A stretch of DNA of 64,000 nucleotides from Helicoverpa zea (GCF_022581195.2 NC_061470.1:2914001-2978000); one strand, 5' to 3'; counted from the stretch's first letter, positions 32,060 through 43,925 are shown. Made by a program: numbers and translations. The notes: generated by a model not told the origin, from the sequence alone.

Positions 32060-33509
32060 AAGAAATCTATTATTTTTAACGACGAATTAATACATTTAAA
32101 AAATCCGGGAACACCTCAAGGTTCTATTTTTGGGCCACTGCGTATTTTATACTGTTTGTTTTATTTTATTAGTATCCAAATGAGAAGGAATGTACAAAAC
32201 AATACAGGGCAGGTGCTCACCACAATGCATTCGTCTCCAATGTACTCCCTCTTGAACTGAGCCTTGCCGTTGTCAGCGACAACAGTCTGGGTCACTGTGT
32301 TGCCATCCACCACGTAGGTGCTCTTAATCTGGAAAATTAATGGACAAAAATTAATTAAATATTATTTAAAGTTTTTTCTCTACTCTCATCTTGTCTCGCC
32401 TAAGATCCTTTTGGTTCAATGAATTAACTGTAAATATATTAATTTGGTCTTTAGCTTGCTATTTAAATTCAAAATCATTTATTCAAACTTGCTGCAAACA
32501 GCACTTTTTGAACATCAAAATTTTACAAAAGACAGCCCCCAATATGCCTATCCTTCACCACTTCCTATGTGTTTTTGCTGGGAAGAAGAAGTGGTGCAAC
32601 AAACTCCGCCCCTAAGACGACCCACTGACCCACATGTCTGTCTGCAGGTTAGAGGAACCTTTCAACCTTAGTCCTAAGGTTCGTAAACCAAAATACTAAC
32701 AGGCTGCTTCTGCTCTCCGATGACATCGTCGACAGTCACTCCGGACTGAAACTTGGTCTCCTTGGAGCTGTCAGGTCCTTGCGTGATGTAGGTGTAAGTG
32801 TCACCATCCTTGACCAGCTTGTGCTCTGGCGAGTACTTCAAAACACGCTCGATGTTCTCCGCGGGGACACCTGGTGAAATGGTTTAAAATGTTGAGTCAT
32901 GTATAGTTCAAAATATAATGATAGTGGCGTCCTAGCTTGTCTGTCACGGAGGCATTCATAAGGAGATCAGTAGACGCAAGGTACACTCTCTATTCCTTCA
33001 CTCTAATAGCCTGTAAAATACAGCCTTTTTATCGACCAACTGCTTTGCACAGGCCTCCTCTTAGACGGAGAAGGATTTAGCGTTAATCACCACGCTCGCT
33101 CAATGCAGGTTTCCTCGAGATATTTTCCTTCGGCCTTTTTATCAGCCATTGGTGTAGAAGATATACTTAGAAAGTATAACGATCTTAGACAAGTTGCATT
33201 GGTAGTTTTGCCTAGAGTTTTTGCGCAGGCTCGACGTACCTATAGCTATCAATCACCAATTTCCAGATTCCTGGCTGCTTTGTGAAAGTTTCTAAAACCT
33301 ATTTATGTCAAAACGACTGAACCGATTTAAATGAAATACACGACACGCAAATAGTCTAGAGCCTGAGAAATAGTTCTTCCGGAACGTGGATAACCGTAGA
33401 GATCAGTTAAATTATTAGGTATACTAATAAAACACATACCAGCAGCTGCCAAAAATCCTTCGAAGTTCTCCTGCTTCACAAACTTGTAGGTCTTGTTAAG
33501 GAAAGCCAT
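30220..33509 (-). CDS. Fatty-acid-binding protein (FABP cluster, gene 1)
   Basis: Four exons: 33509-33440, 32870-32701, 32328-32221 and 30276-30220 (70/170/108/57 nt; intron phases 1,0,0), giving 134 residues. The fold is the ten-stranded beta-barrel of intracellular lipid-binding proteins. The FABP signature is MAFLNKTYKFVKQENFEGF. The C-terminal AKRYYKAA supplies the Arg-x-Tyr pair that contacts the fatty-acid carboxylate. Exon 2 encodes VIGEQKQP in place of the EKTP/EKVP end of its neighbours, and GVTVDDV where the others have GVEFDDV. No signal peptide is seen; it is cytosolic. Exon layout matches the ancestral animal FABP gene. Intron 3 (30277-32220) is swollen by a truncated LINE and RT remnants. 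The ligand and tissue cannot be read from sequence; gut or fat-body lipid transport is the usual insect role. Confidence 0.94.
30586..31662 (+). mobile_element. 5'-truncated Jockey/CR1-type LINE (reverse transcriptase C-terminal half)
   Basis: The frame is open from just after a TAA at about 30583 to the stop at 31662. Landmarks: DWFRSYLFGRRQR, SVPQGGVLSPLLFA (RT motif), YADDLQIY (catalytic YADD), LKVNPAKTQ, LGIVIDKNFTWG and RLWNALPVTIRQ near the end. The endonuclease and the N-terminal RT are absent. It is inserted antisense to the FABP gene in intron 3, and the remaining frame has no stop, so insertion may be fairly recent. The 3' flank becomes T-rich to 32060. Family placement (Jockey/CR1/Daphne group) is by motif style only. 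Confidence 0.85.
32095..32160 (+). pseudogene. Remnant of a second reverse transcriptase
   Basis: The short frame reads NPGTPQGSIFGPLRILY, a clear copy of the G-x-PQGS-x-LGP-L RT motif, followed by unrelated AT-rich sequence. It is a small relic of a Jockey-type element in FABP1 intron 3, just upstream of exon 3 on the plus-strand map. Confidence 0.6.
32455..32640 (+). repeat. Repeat family D copy in FABP1 intron 2
   Basis: Contains GCTGCAAACAGCACTTTTTG, CACTTCCTATGTGTTTTTGC and GAAGAAGTGGTGCAACAAAC. The same order occurs inverted at 41395-41560 and 23225-23345. Confidence 0.6.
33035..33240 (-). repeat. SINE-derived fragments in FABP1 intron 1
   Basis: GCACAGGCCTCCTCTTAGAC, GTTAATCACCACGCTCGCTC and AGATATACTTAGAAAGTA match parts of SINE copies at 35345-35640 and 60515-60675 in inverted order. 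This is a degraded insertion with no coding value. Confidence 0.55.
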
Positions 33510-33568
33510 GGTGTCTGGGAATCTGATAGCTGTTCGCGACCAAATGGTTAGAGATCAGACCACCCAGG

Positions 33569-33597
33569 CTTATATCCGGGCCCTAATCGCCCGATAA
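33569..33597 (-). promoter_or_regulatory. FABP1 core promoter: TATA box and TAATC/GATAA pair
   Basis: Minus-strand GGATATAAG lies at 33577-33569, about 60 bp upstream of the ATG. Further upstream (plus-strand reading) TAATC is at 33584-33588 and GATAA at 33593-33597, 4 bp apart. The same pair is found in all six FABP promoters. Confidence 0.7.
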
Positions 33598-34790
33598 CTG
33601 ATGTCAGATAAAGGTTACAGTAAGAATTATGACGGATTAATGACAGATTTGGCGATGCACCTTAGTTTGGTATCGGTATGGTTATGTAGTAGATAAGAGT
33701 TAGTAAATAAACCTTACGTATGCCAGGGTTTTGTTCAAGCAAGTGCTGAATGATTCTTAAAATTGTATTAAAAAAAAAAAAACATTATTTTTATCCACCT
33801 TCGATATTGCCTCTGACCCAAAGTTTTCTTGATTATAATCCGTAAAAACAAACAGACAAACAATAAACAGTTGTGTATCAAAACAAAGTTACGTAATGTT
33901 ATTTTTCTTTATCGTTAATGAGGTACCTATCGTAATTGCATTGAACAACCTAGCTACTAACATGTTTATCATCACCATCCGGTTTTTTTATTTATCAGAT
34001 CTTGGATTTTGTTAAATCGCATCGTGTCAATTAACACTACTAATGTTACATCAAAATGACACAAATAACATCAAAATCTCTCCAGCATTTTAGGGGTAAG
34101 GGGACAAACACACTTACCAATGATTTTTTATAGCTACAGTTAATCGATTTTCGCCAGTTTATAGATAGTAAGTTTTATTAGCTCACGATTCGAATATGGG
34201 TTACGTATTTATCTTTATTGCTATAGAATTCACAAATAACACAACATTATTTTTCGCGATAACCCAGTGGTTATGGCGCCTGCACCCTAAGTGAGAATAC
34301 GTGGGTTCAAAACAGAGCTTGTATATCTACCAATGATATTTTTGAGAAAATACGTTATAAGTGCTGGTATTCTAAATCACTGAAAGTGTTAGAAGGATTG
34401 AATAAAACTGAACGAAAAATTCCTCTGTTACTAGAATTATAAATTAACTTTCGTATAAAAGTGATTGATTCGCATAAAATAATTTCATGGATCTTAATGA
34501 AGTATGAAAAAGCCTAATTGGTTAATGTTATGCGATAAAAGTATTTAAAGAAATCAGTTATGGTATTATAAAAATATTCCTTGCGAAGACAATTTCATAC
34601 CGCCTTGCGTTTGGCGTTACAAGGCCTATTGGGCATCATGGGTCCAAAAATACTGAAGAATTTATAAACTAGTTCATAGATCATAACAACATGAAAACTT
34701 TTTGGATTTACTAGAAATGTTTTTTGATCCACTACGTTTTGTAGGTTAAATATTCTTCAGTACTAATCGAGTCACTAACAGCCAGTTTCT

Positions 34791-34963
34791 TCATCAAAAG
34801 TTAAAGCCAAAGTAAAAGTCAAAGTTATGTCTAAAGTAAAAGTAACGGTCAAATTCAATTTTTCTACTAGTTTTGCTGTCACTTTAGCCTTGAAAAAACG
34901 AATTTGACCGTTACTTTTACTTTAGACATTACTTTAACTTTAACTTTTGATGAAGAAACTGGC
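34791..34963. mobile_element. MITE-like inverted repeat between FABP1 and FABP2
   Basis: GCCAGTTTCTTCATCAAAAG at the left is mirrored by CTTTTGATGAAGAAACTGGC at the right. Inner parts are related too (TCTAAAGTAAAAGTAACGGTCAAATT-like arms). The rest of 33510-35246 is AT-rich with a degraded tRNA-like SINE head near 34265-34320 and no gene. Confidence 0.75.
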
Positions 34964-35246
34964 CGTGAGTCATAAAATGTGTAGGTATATAATATATGTA
35001 TGTACATTTAGGTTTACATACAAGTATTGGCTCGTCTGCCTTCGTGAAATAAAACATATAGCAGACCTATACAAATGTAGGTAGGTATCTAAATGCAGAC
35101 TCGTTCTTAAAGGAAAAGAACATTTCAAACACTACTATCAATTTGATTTCAAAGGGGATTCAGTAACAGAAATACGATTATTTAATAATGAATTATAAAA
35201 AAATGCTTTATTTAAATAATAAATTAAGGTATTAAATTAAATTAAG

Positions 35247-36954
35247 TTAAGCAGCCTTGTATTGCCTCTTTGCAACGCCGTTCCAACCTTCGAGTTCCAT
35301 GGTCTGAAAATAAGACAAATATTTAATTTAACTATGTAAAATCAAACACCAACCACCAACCTCTCGAGTATGATGGTGTGGGTTCGATTCCAGGTCAGGC
35401 AAGTACCAACGCAACTTTTCTAAGTTTACATGTACTTTCTAAGTACCTATATCTTGGACACCAATGGCTGATAAAAAGGTGAAGGAAAACATCTTGAGGA
35501 AACCTGGACTATAAAGTCTGAAATCATCAACCCGCATTTAGCAAACGTGGTGATTAATGCTCAATCCTTCTCCGTGTGAGTGGAGTCCTGTGCCCAGCAG
35601 TGGGACGGTAAAAAGGCCGTAACAGTAACAGTAAAATGAAACACACATTTCTTCTTGTCATTTTAAAAAGAAGTTTGTTTTGTGCAAAACGCGAATGTTC
35701 CTGTGCAATAATAATCTGTGCACTAGGATGACACATCAAGACAGTTCGGGTTATAAATGATAATCTATTAATATCACTAGATTATAATGATAAATTATTA
35801 TTAGATATAAAAAGTCCCTAACATGCTGTATCATGATGATTTTTTCTGTGTTTGACCTAAATTAATCTTGTGAAATACCTAATTTTAGTGAATTTTAACG
35901 TCATCGGGAACACAATTCGTTTGCGGGCTCTGTCGCTCCCGTATAGGCCTTGTTAGCCATTAACACAAGGGACAAAACCACGCAACTTGATACGAATGCA
36001 GTTTTAATCATCTAGAGCTTAGCTGTTGTTAGTTTTAAATTATAAATATTAAATTGTTACAGTGTGTGAGAGCTGCTAGGTATACAATTTTTTGTGATGG
36101 AAGTTATACTTACAATGAAAAGATCATCACCAACGAACTCTCTCGTGAAAGTGCCGACTCCAAAGGAAGACTTGATGGTTTGAGTTATTTTGTTGCCATC
36201 AACGACGTATGTAGTTTTGGCCTGAAAGTGAAAATGTGAAGTTATTACTTAGGTATCATTTGAATATTTTTATACTTTGCTGATTTTGCGCAAACGAATA
36301 ATTTCAAACTAAACAAAAAATATAATATGACGATAGCGATACAGTATAAGAAGCTAGCAGAAGTGAGCTAGGGTCAGAGAATAAACAACTTAAATTGAAT
36401 GGTCTTAAAGTACAAAACTGCAAAATACTTACAGGAACTTTCTCAGGCCCGATGAGATCGTCAAATTCGACTCCGGACTTGAATGTGACTTCTCTAGGTC
36501 CATCGAGTCCTTGTGTGACGTACTTGTAGGAGTCACCTTCCTTGGTGTACTTCTGGTCAGGAGTGAAACTCAAAACCGGGGTGATCTTCTCTTCGGGAAA
36601 ACCTGGAAGTTAATTAATACATTGAATGTTAGTTTAAAGAAGGGCATGAAGAACCAAGTGAAGAAAAACTGAGTGAAGTTGAAGGAAAACATCCTGAAGA
36701 AACCTGGTCTTTTGAGTTGAAACATAGGAACGTAGGTCATGGAAATAAATGGTTCATTTTTAGCAGTGGACGTGACTGGGGTAATGATAATGATGACGAT
36801 GAAACAATTTAACAAAATTAAAGATGGGAATTAAATTTTGGAATCACTGAATCTAAATATATAAAAAGATACACTTGTACATACCGATGGCTTTCAGGAA
36901 CCCATCGAAGTTTTCTTGTTTAACGAATTTGTAAGTCTTGTTTAGGAAAGACAT
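35247..36954 (-). CDS. Fatty-acid-binding protein (FABP cluster, gene 2)
   Basis: Exons 36954-36885, 36602-36433, 36221-36114 and 35303-35247 (70/170/108/57 nt; phases 1,0,0) code for 134 residues. Signature: MSFLNKTYKFVKQENFDGF. Exon 2 encodes GVEFDDLIGPEKVP, exon 3 starts AKTTYVVDGN, and the C-terminus is AKRQYKAA, so the ligand-binding Arg-x-Tyr is kept with Gln between. It is very close to gene 3 in exons 2 and 3 (shared GPREVTFKSGVEFDDLIGPE), pointing to a recent duplication of that pair. It is a cytosolic lipid carrier by family. Intron 3 holds a composite SINE at 35345-35640. The gene lies about 1.7 kb upstream of gene 1 on the same strand. Confidence 0.94.
35345..35640 (+). mobile_element. 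Composite SINE in FABP2 intron 3
   Basis: Head and B box are as in family A (GTGGGTTCGATTCCAGGTCA, then CAACTTTTCTAAGTTTAC). The 3' half is a different module (AAGGTGAAGGAAAACATCTT, CTCCGTGTGAGTGGAG, CCCAGCAGTGGGACGGTAAA). The 3' module also occurs alone at 60515-60675 and inverted at about 49820-49925. It looks like a SINE family with exchanged tails. Confidence 0.7.
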
Positions 36955-37005
36955 CTTGACTGTTGGCTATTTGAGTATCCAATAACTAGAAAATCCAAAA
37001 ACCAT

Positions 37006-37039
37006 GCTTATTTATTTGGAAAACTAATCTTTTTGATAA
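37006..37039 (-). promoter_or_regulatory. FABP2 core promoter: TATA-like box and TAATC/GATAA pair
   Basis: Minus-strand CCAAATAAATAAGC lies at 37019-37006, a weak TATA about 55 bp from the ATG. Plus-strand TAATC is at 37025-37029 and GATAA at 37035-37039, 5 bp apart. Confidence 0.65.
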
Positions 37040-37589
37040 TAGACGAAAAGATTTAGCCCTGATTAAGTAATGAGTAAGCACTTTCTGACTGAATAGTATC
37101 AAAAGAGCAATAGGAAATAGATATATTGTTATCGGAAGATACTTTTAAGTATAATTAGTTATAGATAAGCCACATTCGAGTCCTGACTAGTATTCGATGA
37201 CGTTGTTGGGTTGTGTCTTATTCTCGTAAGTATTTTTTTTTATTACTATCTAAATAATTAGTAATATGTTAAACAAGGCTTTTTCGTTTGTTAGTTAAAG
37301 ATTCTGTCTGTTAGGAAGTTTACTTTCTTTGATTAAGTGTATATTACATATCAGTCCTAAGGCCCTATTTCGATTCTAAGTTACCGTAACTAGTAAAGAA
37401 ACCGTAAATAATATAAGTAGTTTTTCTAGTCTTCAGTTTTCATTTTCAGTTCATAGAAAATTCCTACTGACCTCATTAAAGTAAGATTATTCCTCATTTT
37501 AAGCAATTTCGATAAGTAAATACATCAACTTCCATTAATGTATTAAGCTTAGATTTGTGAAGACCCTAATAAATTCAAAGCAATTGGGC

Positions 37590-37930
37590 TAGTAGTTAAA
37601 GAGCATAAGCAACGCTTAACGTTGTGTCGGTCCGTGGGTGGATGGCCATCTTGTTATAAGAGTTCCTTCGTATTCAGAAGACATGTATTTGTGGATCCCG
37701 GATGTTAATTGCATGTCTTATGTCTTTGGCGATGGTTACTGGTAGTTAGAAACCAGAAAGTCTGACAATCAGTCGTATTATATGAGTTGACCCACACACT
37801 GTGATTGAGTAGGTCGAATAGGCAGTCACTCAATATAAAACATAAAAACTTTGCTGCATTCCGTTAGACTGGAAGCCGACCCAGCATGGATAATGGAAAA
37901 GTTTCGGCAGATGATGATGATGTTGCAATC
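37590..37930 (+). mobile_element. SINE (family A relative)
   Basis: GTCGGTCCGTGGGTGGATGG begins the recognisable part. It contains GGCGATGGTTACTGGTAGTT and TTAGACTGGAAGCCGACCCA and ends in a (GAT)n tail. It shares its 3' half with the 11258-11648 family but has a different 5' part. Confidence 0.65.
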
Positions 37931-37984
37931 TCTAAAATTAGATTAGGATAATTTTGGTTCAGTAAATTATCTTAGTTCAGTAAA

Positions 37985-39323
37985 TTATATTACTCTTCCC
38001 AAAAAAGCAAATACGCAAAAGTGTGAAGAACACAGAACCCTTAGTCTTATATCACATGCATCTAAAATACTTCTGAAAATAATCCATAATAGAATTTACA
38101 ACAAAAAGACCATTTGATAGGACCAGATCAGTATGGTTTCAGGAAAAACAGAGACAAAGACAGAGACAGAAAACAGAGAGAAAGACACTAGAGAAGCAAT
38201 GTTAGCATTGAGAATGCTAATAGACCGCAGACTAGATTTGGGACTTAATACATATTTGGCATTTATAGATTTAGAAAAAGCCTTTGATAAAGTTAATTGG
38301 AAAAAAATTATGATGACCCTAAAAAATATAGGAATTGATTTTAGAGACAGACGAGTAATATATGAAATATATAACAATCAGGAAACACTTATTGAAATAG
38401 GGGAAGAGAAGGCTAAAGCCAAAATAAAACAGGAAGTTCGACAAGGTTGTACCCTATCCCCGATACTATTTAATATTTTCATAGAACAGGCAATAAAAAA
38501 AATTGCAGAACAACCTTTTGGAGGGGTTAAATTCAAAGGGCAGAGGGTTCTATTCATACGATTTGCGGATGATATAGCAGCGGTAGCCGAAGATCACATA
38601 CAGCTAGAGACTTTACTTAACCATAATGACAGAGTTTTCACCGAATTTCAATTAAAAATTAACATCAACAAAACAAAAACTTTAATAACAGCAAAAGTGA
38701 CACCAATTTATAAGGCCATCAAAATTAATAACACACAAATAGACCAAGTTCAAAGCTTCAAATACTTAGGAAGCAACATAACATCTGACTCTCGGTGTTC
38801 CGCTTATATCAGATGCCGAATAGCAATGGCCAAACAAGCCTTTTACAACAAAAAATATTTATTTAGATCTAATATACACAGAAACATTCGCAAGAATTTC
38901 ATAAGGACATACATCTGGAGCATTGCGTTGTACAGTTGTGAAACTTGGACACTGACTAAGCAGGATATAAGCAGACTGAAGGCTTTTGAGATGTGGTGCT
39001 GGAGGAGGATGGAGAGAATTAGTTGGACGGAAAGAATTAGCAATGAAGAAGTACTAAATAGAATAGGGAGTAGAAGACAACTATTACATAGCATAGAGAA
39101 CAGGAGAGGAAAAATGATAGGACACCTTATACGTCACGACGATTTTATAAAAAACATCGTGGAGGGGAAAGTCGAAGGAAAGAGGGGAAGGGGTCGTCCA
39201 AGGTACAGCTACATGAAACAAATTAAAGAGAAGGTGAATGTTGTGACGTATAAGGAAGTTCAGGAGTTGGCGCTAGATAGGCGCAAATGGAAGGAGCTGC
39301 ACCGACAAGAGCTGGGCTCTTAA
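37985..39323 (+). pseudogene. 5'-truncated, frameshifted RTE-like LINE reverse transcriptase
   Basis: A degenerate start near 37990-38100 (KKANTQKCEEHRTLSLI, SKILLKIIHNRIYNK) is followed by DQYGFRKN in one frame. A purine-rich run of (GACAGA)-like repeats (38150-38190) then moves the reading into the frame that is open from 38133 to 39323. Landmarks after the shift: TREAMLALRMLIDRR, YLAFIDLEKAFDKV, VRQGCTLSPILFN, FIRFADDIAAV (FADD catalytic), SCETWTLTKQDISRLKAFE and GRGRPRYSYMKQI. No endonuclease domain is found upstream. It ends with GAAGAAGAAG. It lies between FABP2 and FABP3. Confidence 0.85.
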
Positions 39324-39534
39324 ATTGAAGAAGAAGAAATTATCAATGTATTTTACAATGTTTAACTTAGACCCGATACGATACCATGGTAATACTCATG
39401 ATGACACAGTAGAAGTATCATATCTTACTTATCAATGGCGAATTAGCCATTATAAGGCGTAATCTTGATGCTTGTGTTTGCACAGTCATTGGTCAACTGC
39501 ACCTGCATTTCTCAAAATATGATACAAGAAATTG

Positions 39535-39660
39535 TGGTAAAGTCGATCATGGCTGCTGGATTGTTCGAAAGAGTTACCGCGGCCCTGGTACATAAAGGGC
39601 TTGAGAAGGAACATGGTCACGGTCAGTCGCGGGAGGGATTATTTCATGATTTTCCATAAA
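39535..39660 (-). repeat. Repeat family C fragment
   Basis: TGCTGGATTGTTCGAAAGAG, GCCCTGGTACATAAAGGGC and GGGAGGGATTATTTCATGA are the inverted equivalents of the copies at 44455-44640 and 50925-51125. It is non-coding. Confidence 0.6.
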
Positions 39661-40199
39661 AAAAAAAACTATTAAAGGTTTTTTAATTATTGAGCTTGCC
39701 AACAGTTGTTACATTGATGCAACCTTAAAAAATAAGTTATTTTTATTTAATGTCAGGCAAGCGTGGCATGCACACTACTAACGTGATAAATACTCTACTA
39801 AAAACATAAATGTTAAATTATTCTATTCTATATAACCTTTTTAGTTTTGTTATGGAGAATTGTTAGTAGGGATTTCTTCTATTTTGGGAGTCCTTGAATA
39901 TGTCAATAAACTGACTATGTTCGTTTAGGAGCCATGCTTAGAGATGGTATGGTTGAGTTGATCCCACAGACTGTTCGCCTATGTGGACGCAAAAAGGGGT
40001 TTGACTTGAAAGCTAGGAAGTCGAGAGCTAGGAGTAAAAGTTGTGGACAATCTATTTTATGTCTTACTAATTTGTAAATAACAGAAGGTCAAGTAGATCT
40101 CTCCGATTATACAGATACAATAATACAAAACGCTTTAGTCGATCTGCGTACCGTGTTTATATTTATGTAACGTGATCACATTCTTAGATCTGATGATCG

Positions 40200-40520
40200 G
40201 CCTGATGATTAGATGATCAACGTTGGTTGATTTTACTATAAACTATAAACTTTAAGTCATCTGCATATATAATTATAATCAATGGTTAAGATAGTTCGGG
40301 AAGTCATTGATGAAGATGATAAAGAGAAAAGGACCTAAATGGGAACCTTGTGCTACTCCAGATCATAGAACAATGAATCCATCACTTAGATAGGATTACA
40401 CCCATAAAAATACCGAATCTGAAAATCTCAGACAGAAAGTTTATATAATAAGTGTTTGTGTATGACCATATCGAATGCTTTACTAAAATCGGTGTAAATA
40501 ACGTGTATTTGCACATGAAG
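40200..40520 (-). pseudogene. Degraded Jockey-type reverse transcriptase relic
   Basis: The minus strand still reads YTDFSKAFDMVIHKHLLYKL (RT motif around the first catalytic Asp), then after stops and shifts a VAQGSHLGPFLFIIFINDF-like block and a YADDLKF-like block. Several stop codons and frameshifts make it an old, dead copy. The surrounding 39661-40870 has no other feature. Confidence 0.7.
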
Positions 40521-40870
40521 GTAAATCATCTACTGCCTAGTCTTTACCTATCTGACCGTTCAATTGCAGTTACCCGAGCACTCTGATCCCCTCGGTAATC
40601 TGATGAAATCTGGTTAACAGACTTTGTGGCTTCTGTGAAAATGCGTTTGTTAGAACCACCATTTGAAAGTCAAATATTCATATTTATAGAGTTTTTCAGT
40701 TACAGAAAATAACTCCATTGAACATTTCATAAGCATAGTATGTCTCAATTAATCCATTCGAGTTTTGTTTGTAAACGAAATTAAATGCAAAAAAGAATAA
40801 TAACACATTTTAAAATTTTTGTATTTTATTAGAAAAAATAAATTAAAAAATCTAAGTAGGTAAGAATAAC

Positions 40871-42605
40871 TTAAGCAGATTTGTAGTATCTCTTGGCAAC
40901 GCCGTCCCATTTATCCGTGACCATGGTCTGAAAGCAAAGAAAAATAATTAATAATGAAAACTTTGTACAAGCACATAACATACAACACAACGTTTTGATA
41001 TCAGTTCAAAATATAGGAATAAAGATATAAGGCGCTATTTACGACTTAATTAAACAAATGAATAAATGTTTATTTTAAAATCTACAATAAACCTACAATA
41101 TTGTTTAATTTAAGCAATTAATAGTATGTTAGTTCATGTGTCCAATTTTGTGGAAAAACATAACTCTGCATGTGCATTTGGCTTTTTCTGTGCAAAAACC
41201 ATACGTTCACCATCGATACTAATCGATAGTAAAAAATTACAACGTAAATTGGGTATTATGATTATACAACGCATTGTCATGGTGATATATTAGGATTTTT
41301 CTGTATCTAGCCTAATTAAACCCTACGTCATACTTTATCGCTTAAACTGAATTTACTTTCGAAACTGAAAATTTCGAATCAATGTCTTAGTTACAGGGGA
41401 GTTTGTTGCGCCACTTCTTCTTCCCAACAAAAACACATAGGAAGTGGTGAAGGGTGAGCATTTTGAAGGGGCAGTCTTTTGTAAATTTGTGACTTTCAAA
41501 AAGTACTGTTTTGCAGCCACGTGTGAATAAACGATTTTTAAGTTCTGAACTTTACTAAAAATGTTCATCAAGATTTGAACTAGAACAACATTTTTATCTA
41601 AGGCATATGTATAGAAATAATACTTACAATAATAAGTTCATCGCCAACGAACTCCCTTGTGAAGGTGCCGACTCCCATAGCTGATTTGATGGTCTGTGTC
41701 ACTTTGTTGCCATCAACGACGTAGGTAGTCTTAGCCTGAAAGCAACCAAATATAAAATATTAATATCTGTATATATTTCACTAGGTAATGACAATATGAA
41801 TATGAGTATCTGAGATATGACTGATAATATAAAAGAAATCTAAACAATTTTTGGGCAACGGTCCATTTTGATCCAAAGGAATTGGAACTGCCATAAATGG
41901 TCAGTTAAATGCATATGGTTAATATTTGGGGGCTGATAAAACATTTACTGATCCTTCAGCAAATAGAGCTACAATCTCGGGTTCCTACCGCCTTATGTTA
42001 ATTCTGTAGCCCTTTGAATTTTGGTCCAAAAGTACGAAATCTTAAAATCACTTACGGGAATCTTCTCAGGCCCAATAAGATCGTCGAATTCTACTCCAGA
42101 CTTGAATGTGACTTCTCTAGGTCCATCACGACCCTGAGTGATGTACTTGTAGCCATCACCTTCCTGAATAATCTTCTGTTCAGGAGTGAACTTCAAGACT
42201 GGCTCGATTTTGTCGTCAGGGAGACCTGTAATGTAAATTGGTCGAATATTAAATCCAGAATCATTATTGCTTCGAAACAAATGAAGCAGGAAAATTTAAT
42301 CGTGAAATAATGATTGAATATTGTACGTTCAACGTTTGATGTTATCGAGTAATCAGTTGCTATGCTATGTGTGGTTTCAATAAACAAACGAAAGTTAATA
42401 TTAATACTGACAGGACTGATTCTTTACTATATTACAGTTAACTTATCCCTTTCAGTTTTGAGACCACTAAATTCAAAATTGCAATGAGTACTTCATTGAC
42501 CAAAATAATAAAAATGATAAAAACACTTTACGTACCGACAGATTTCAGGAATCCGTCCATATTCTCCTGTTTCACGAAGGTGTAAGTTTTGCCGAGGAAA
42601 GACAT
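40871..42605 (-). CDS. Fatty-acid-binding protein (FABP cluster, gene 3)
   Basis: Exons 42605-42536, 42225-42056, 41735-41628 and 40927-40871 (70/170/108/57 nt; phases 1,0,0) give 134 residues. Signature: MSFLGKTYTFVKQENMDGF. Exon 2 starts LPDDKIEPVLKFTPEQK and ends GVEFDDLIGPEKIP, and the C-terminus is AKRYYKSA with the carboxylate-binding Arg-x-Tyr. It is closest to gene 2. Intron 3 carries a family D repeat at 41395-41560. The polyadenylation signal is probably the minus AATAAA near 40824. Confidence 0.94.
41395..41560 (-). repeat. Repeat family D copy in FABP3 intron 3
   Basis: GGGGAGTTTGTTGCGCCACT, CACATAGGAAGTGGTGAAG and TTCAAAAAGTACTGTTTTGC occur in the same order as at 23225-23345. 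An inverted relative lies at 32455-32640. Confidence 0.6.
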
Positions 42606-42657
42606 GTTGACTGAGGGCTACTAGGTAATCCAATAACTGAATTACCACCAGCCAATC

Positions 42658-42690
42658 CTTATATATTTGTATTTCTAATCTCCCTGATAG
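42658..42690 (-). promoter_or_regulatory. FABP3 core promoter: TATA box and TAATC/GATA pair
   Basis: Minus-strand AATATATAAGG lies at about 42668-42658, about 55 bp before the ATG. Plus-strand TAATC is at 42676-42680 and GATAG at 42686-42690, 5 bp apart (the last base differs from GATAA). Confidence 0.65.
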
Positions 42691-42934
42691 CAGTTAAAAT
42701 GATTAGACTTTGATCAGGCTGTGACGCGACACTTTCTGATTCAATTGTGTCAATTAGTCACATCAGAAATTGGGGATTTAGTTATCGATAGGATTCAGTG
42801 GAATAAATTTTTTTTTTTTTTAATTTATTTATTCATCTCAAAGTTACTATGCCTTTTATTGCCCAAAAACAATAAAATACCATAATACCCAATTTCGTCA
42901 TTGCACATCAAAGAAATAAATAATGTCAGGACAC

Positions 42935-43172
42935 CTTTTTCACACACGGTCCGTTAGCCCCATGGTAAGTTATTAAGTAACTTGTGTTATGGTTTCTAAC
43001 ACAACTGATAAACTACATATAGCTACACATATACATATTTATGAATACATATTGTAACACCCAGACCACGGCCAACAAGCATGCTCATCACACAAATGTT
43101 GACCGAACCGGGAATCAAACCTGGGACCTCAGGTTCGGCAGTCCGGCATGGTGACCATTGCGCCATCGAGGT
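42935..43172 (-). mobile_element. tRNA-derived SINE (family B), inverted
   Basis: On the plus strand: GTTATGGTTTCTAACACAAC, then CCACGGCCAACAAGCATGCT, then GGGAATCAAACCTGGGACCT (B-box complement), and CCATTGCGCCATCGAGGTCG (head complement). It is longer and better preserved than the copy at 28361-28570. Confidence 0.8.
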
Positions 43173-43734
43173 CGTCATCGCATCGCTACTTCGCTATTGT
43201 GCTAAATTAGGTTAATATTAGGTTAAAATCTGTGTTGACAAGTGTTTTCGTAATATAAAGTATTGTAAAATAGATCATTCCAATGCATCTTATCTTCATT
43301 CTACTTGATTTTACGCCTAGCCCTGCGTAATCCTATCTATTTATCTTCGTTTTGGATCATCACTTCATGCTTGCTATATTTTTTATCTATAGCTACCGGT
43401 TTACATGTTTTGTGTGTCCCGTGGAAATTATTTCCCGTACCTTTATAAAGTATAACCAACATCACCGCGGATAGTGTAACTTCCCAAATGAGAAATAATT
43501 TGTCAAATCCATATAATTGTTTCGGAGCCTTCGTAGCACAAACAAAAATAAACTATACACAAACACAAACATAAACTATACAAAAATTAGTTTTTTATAA
43601 TATTAGTAGGTATGGCTATAAATATAATGTTTTAAGTACACTATGAGGATTTATCAAGTGCAATGAAATTGATTATTCAAAGGAGCTCGTGTTTGAGTAA
43701 CAGCCTCACGTATCGATCGATCATAAAGAAAGCA

Positions 43735-43925
43735 ACACTTAGCTCGGTCGGTCCATAGATGGGCGACAATGTATGTCATAACGAGATCCTTCGTGTTTAG
43801 AAACGCACGTCAAGTTGGTGGATTCCGACTCCGACTACCATTTGAACATCTTTGACAGTCGTTACAGAAAAACTGACAACCAGCCTTAGTGGCCCGATTG
43901 GTGGTTAAGGAGCCCATACATGCAC
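43735..43925 (+). repeat. SINE fragment (family A relative)
   Basis: TTAGCTCGGTCGGTCCATAG and GAACATCTTTGACAGTCGTT resemble the 5' and middle parts of the element at 37590-37930; the 3' end is lost. It is non-coding. The stretch 43173-43734 shows only a degraded Helitron-like fragment near 43400-43570. Confidence 0.5.
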
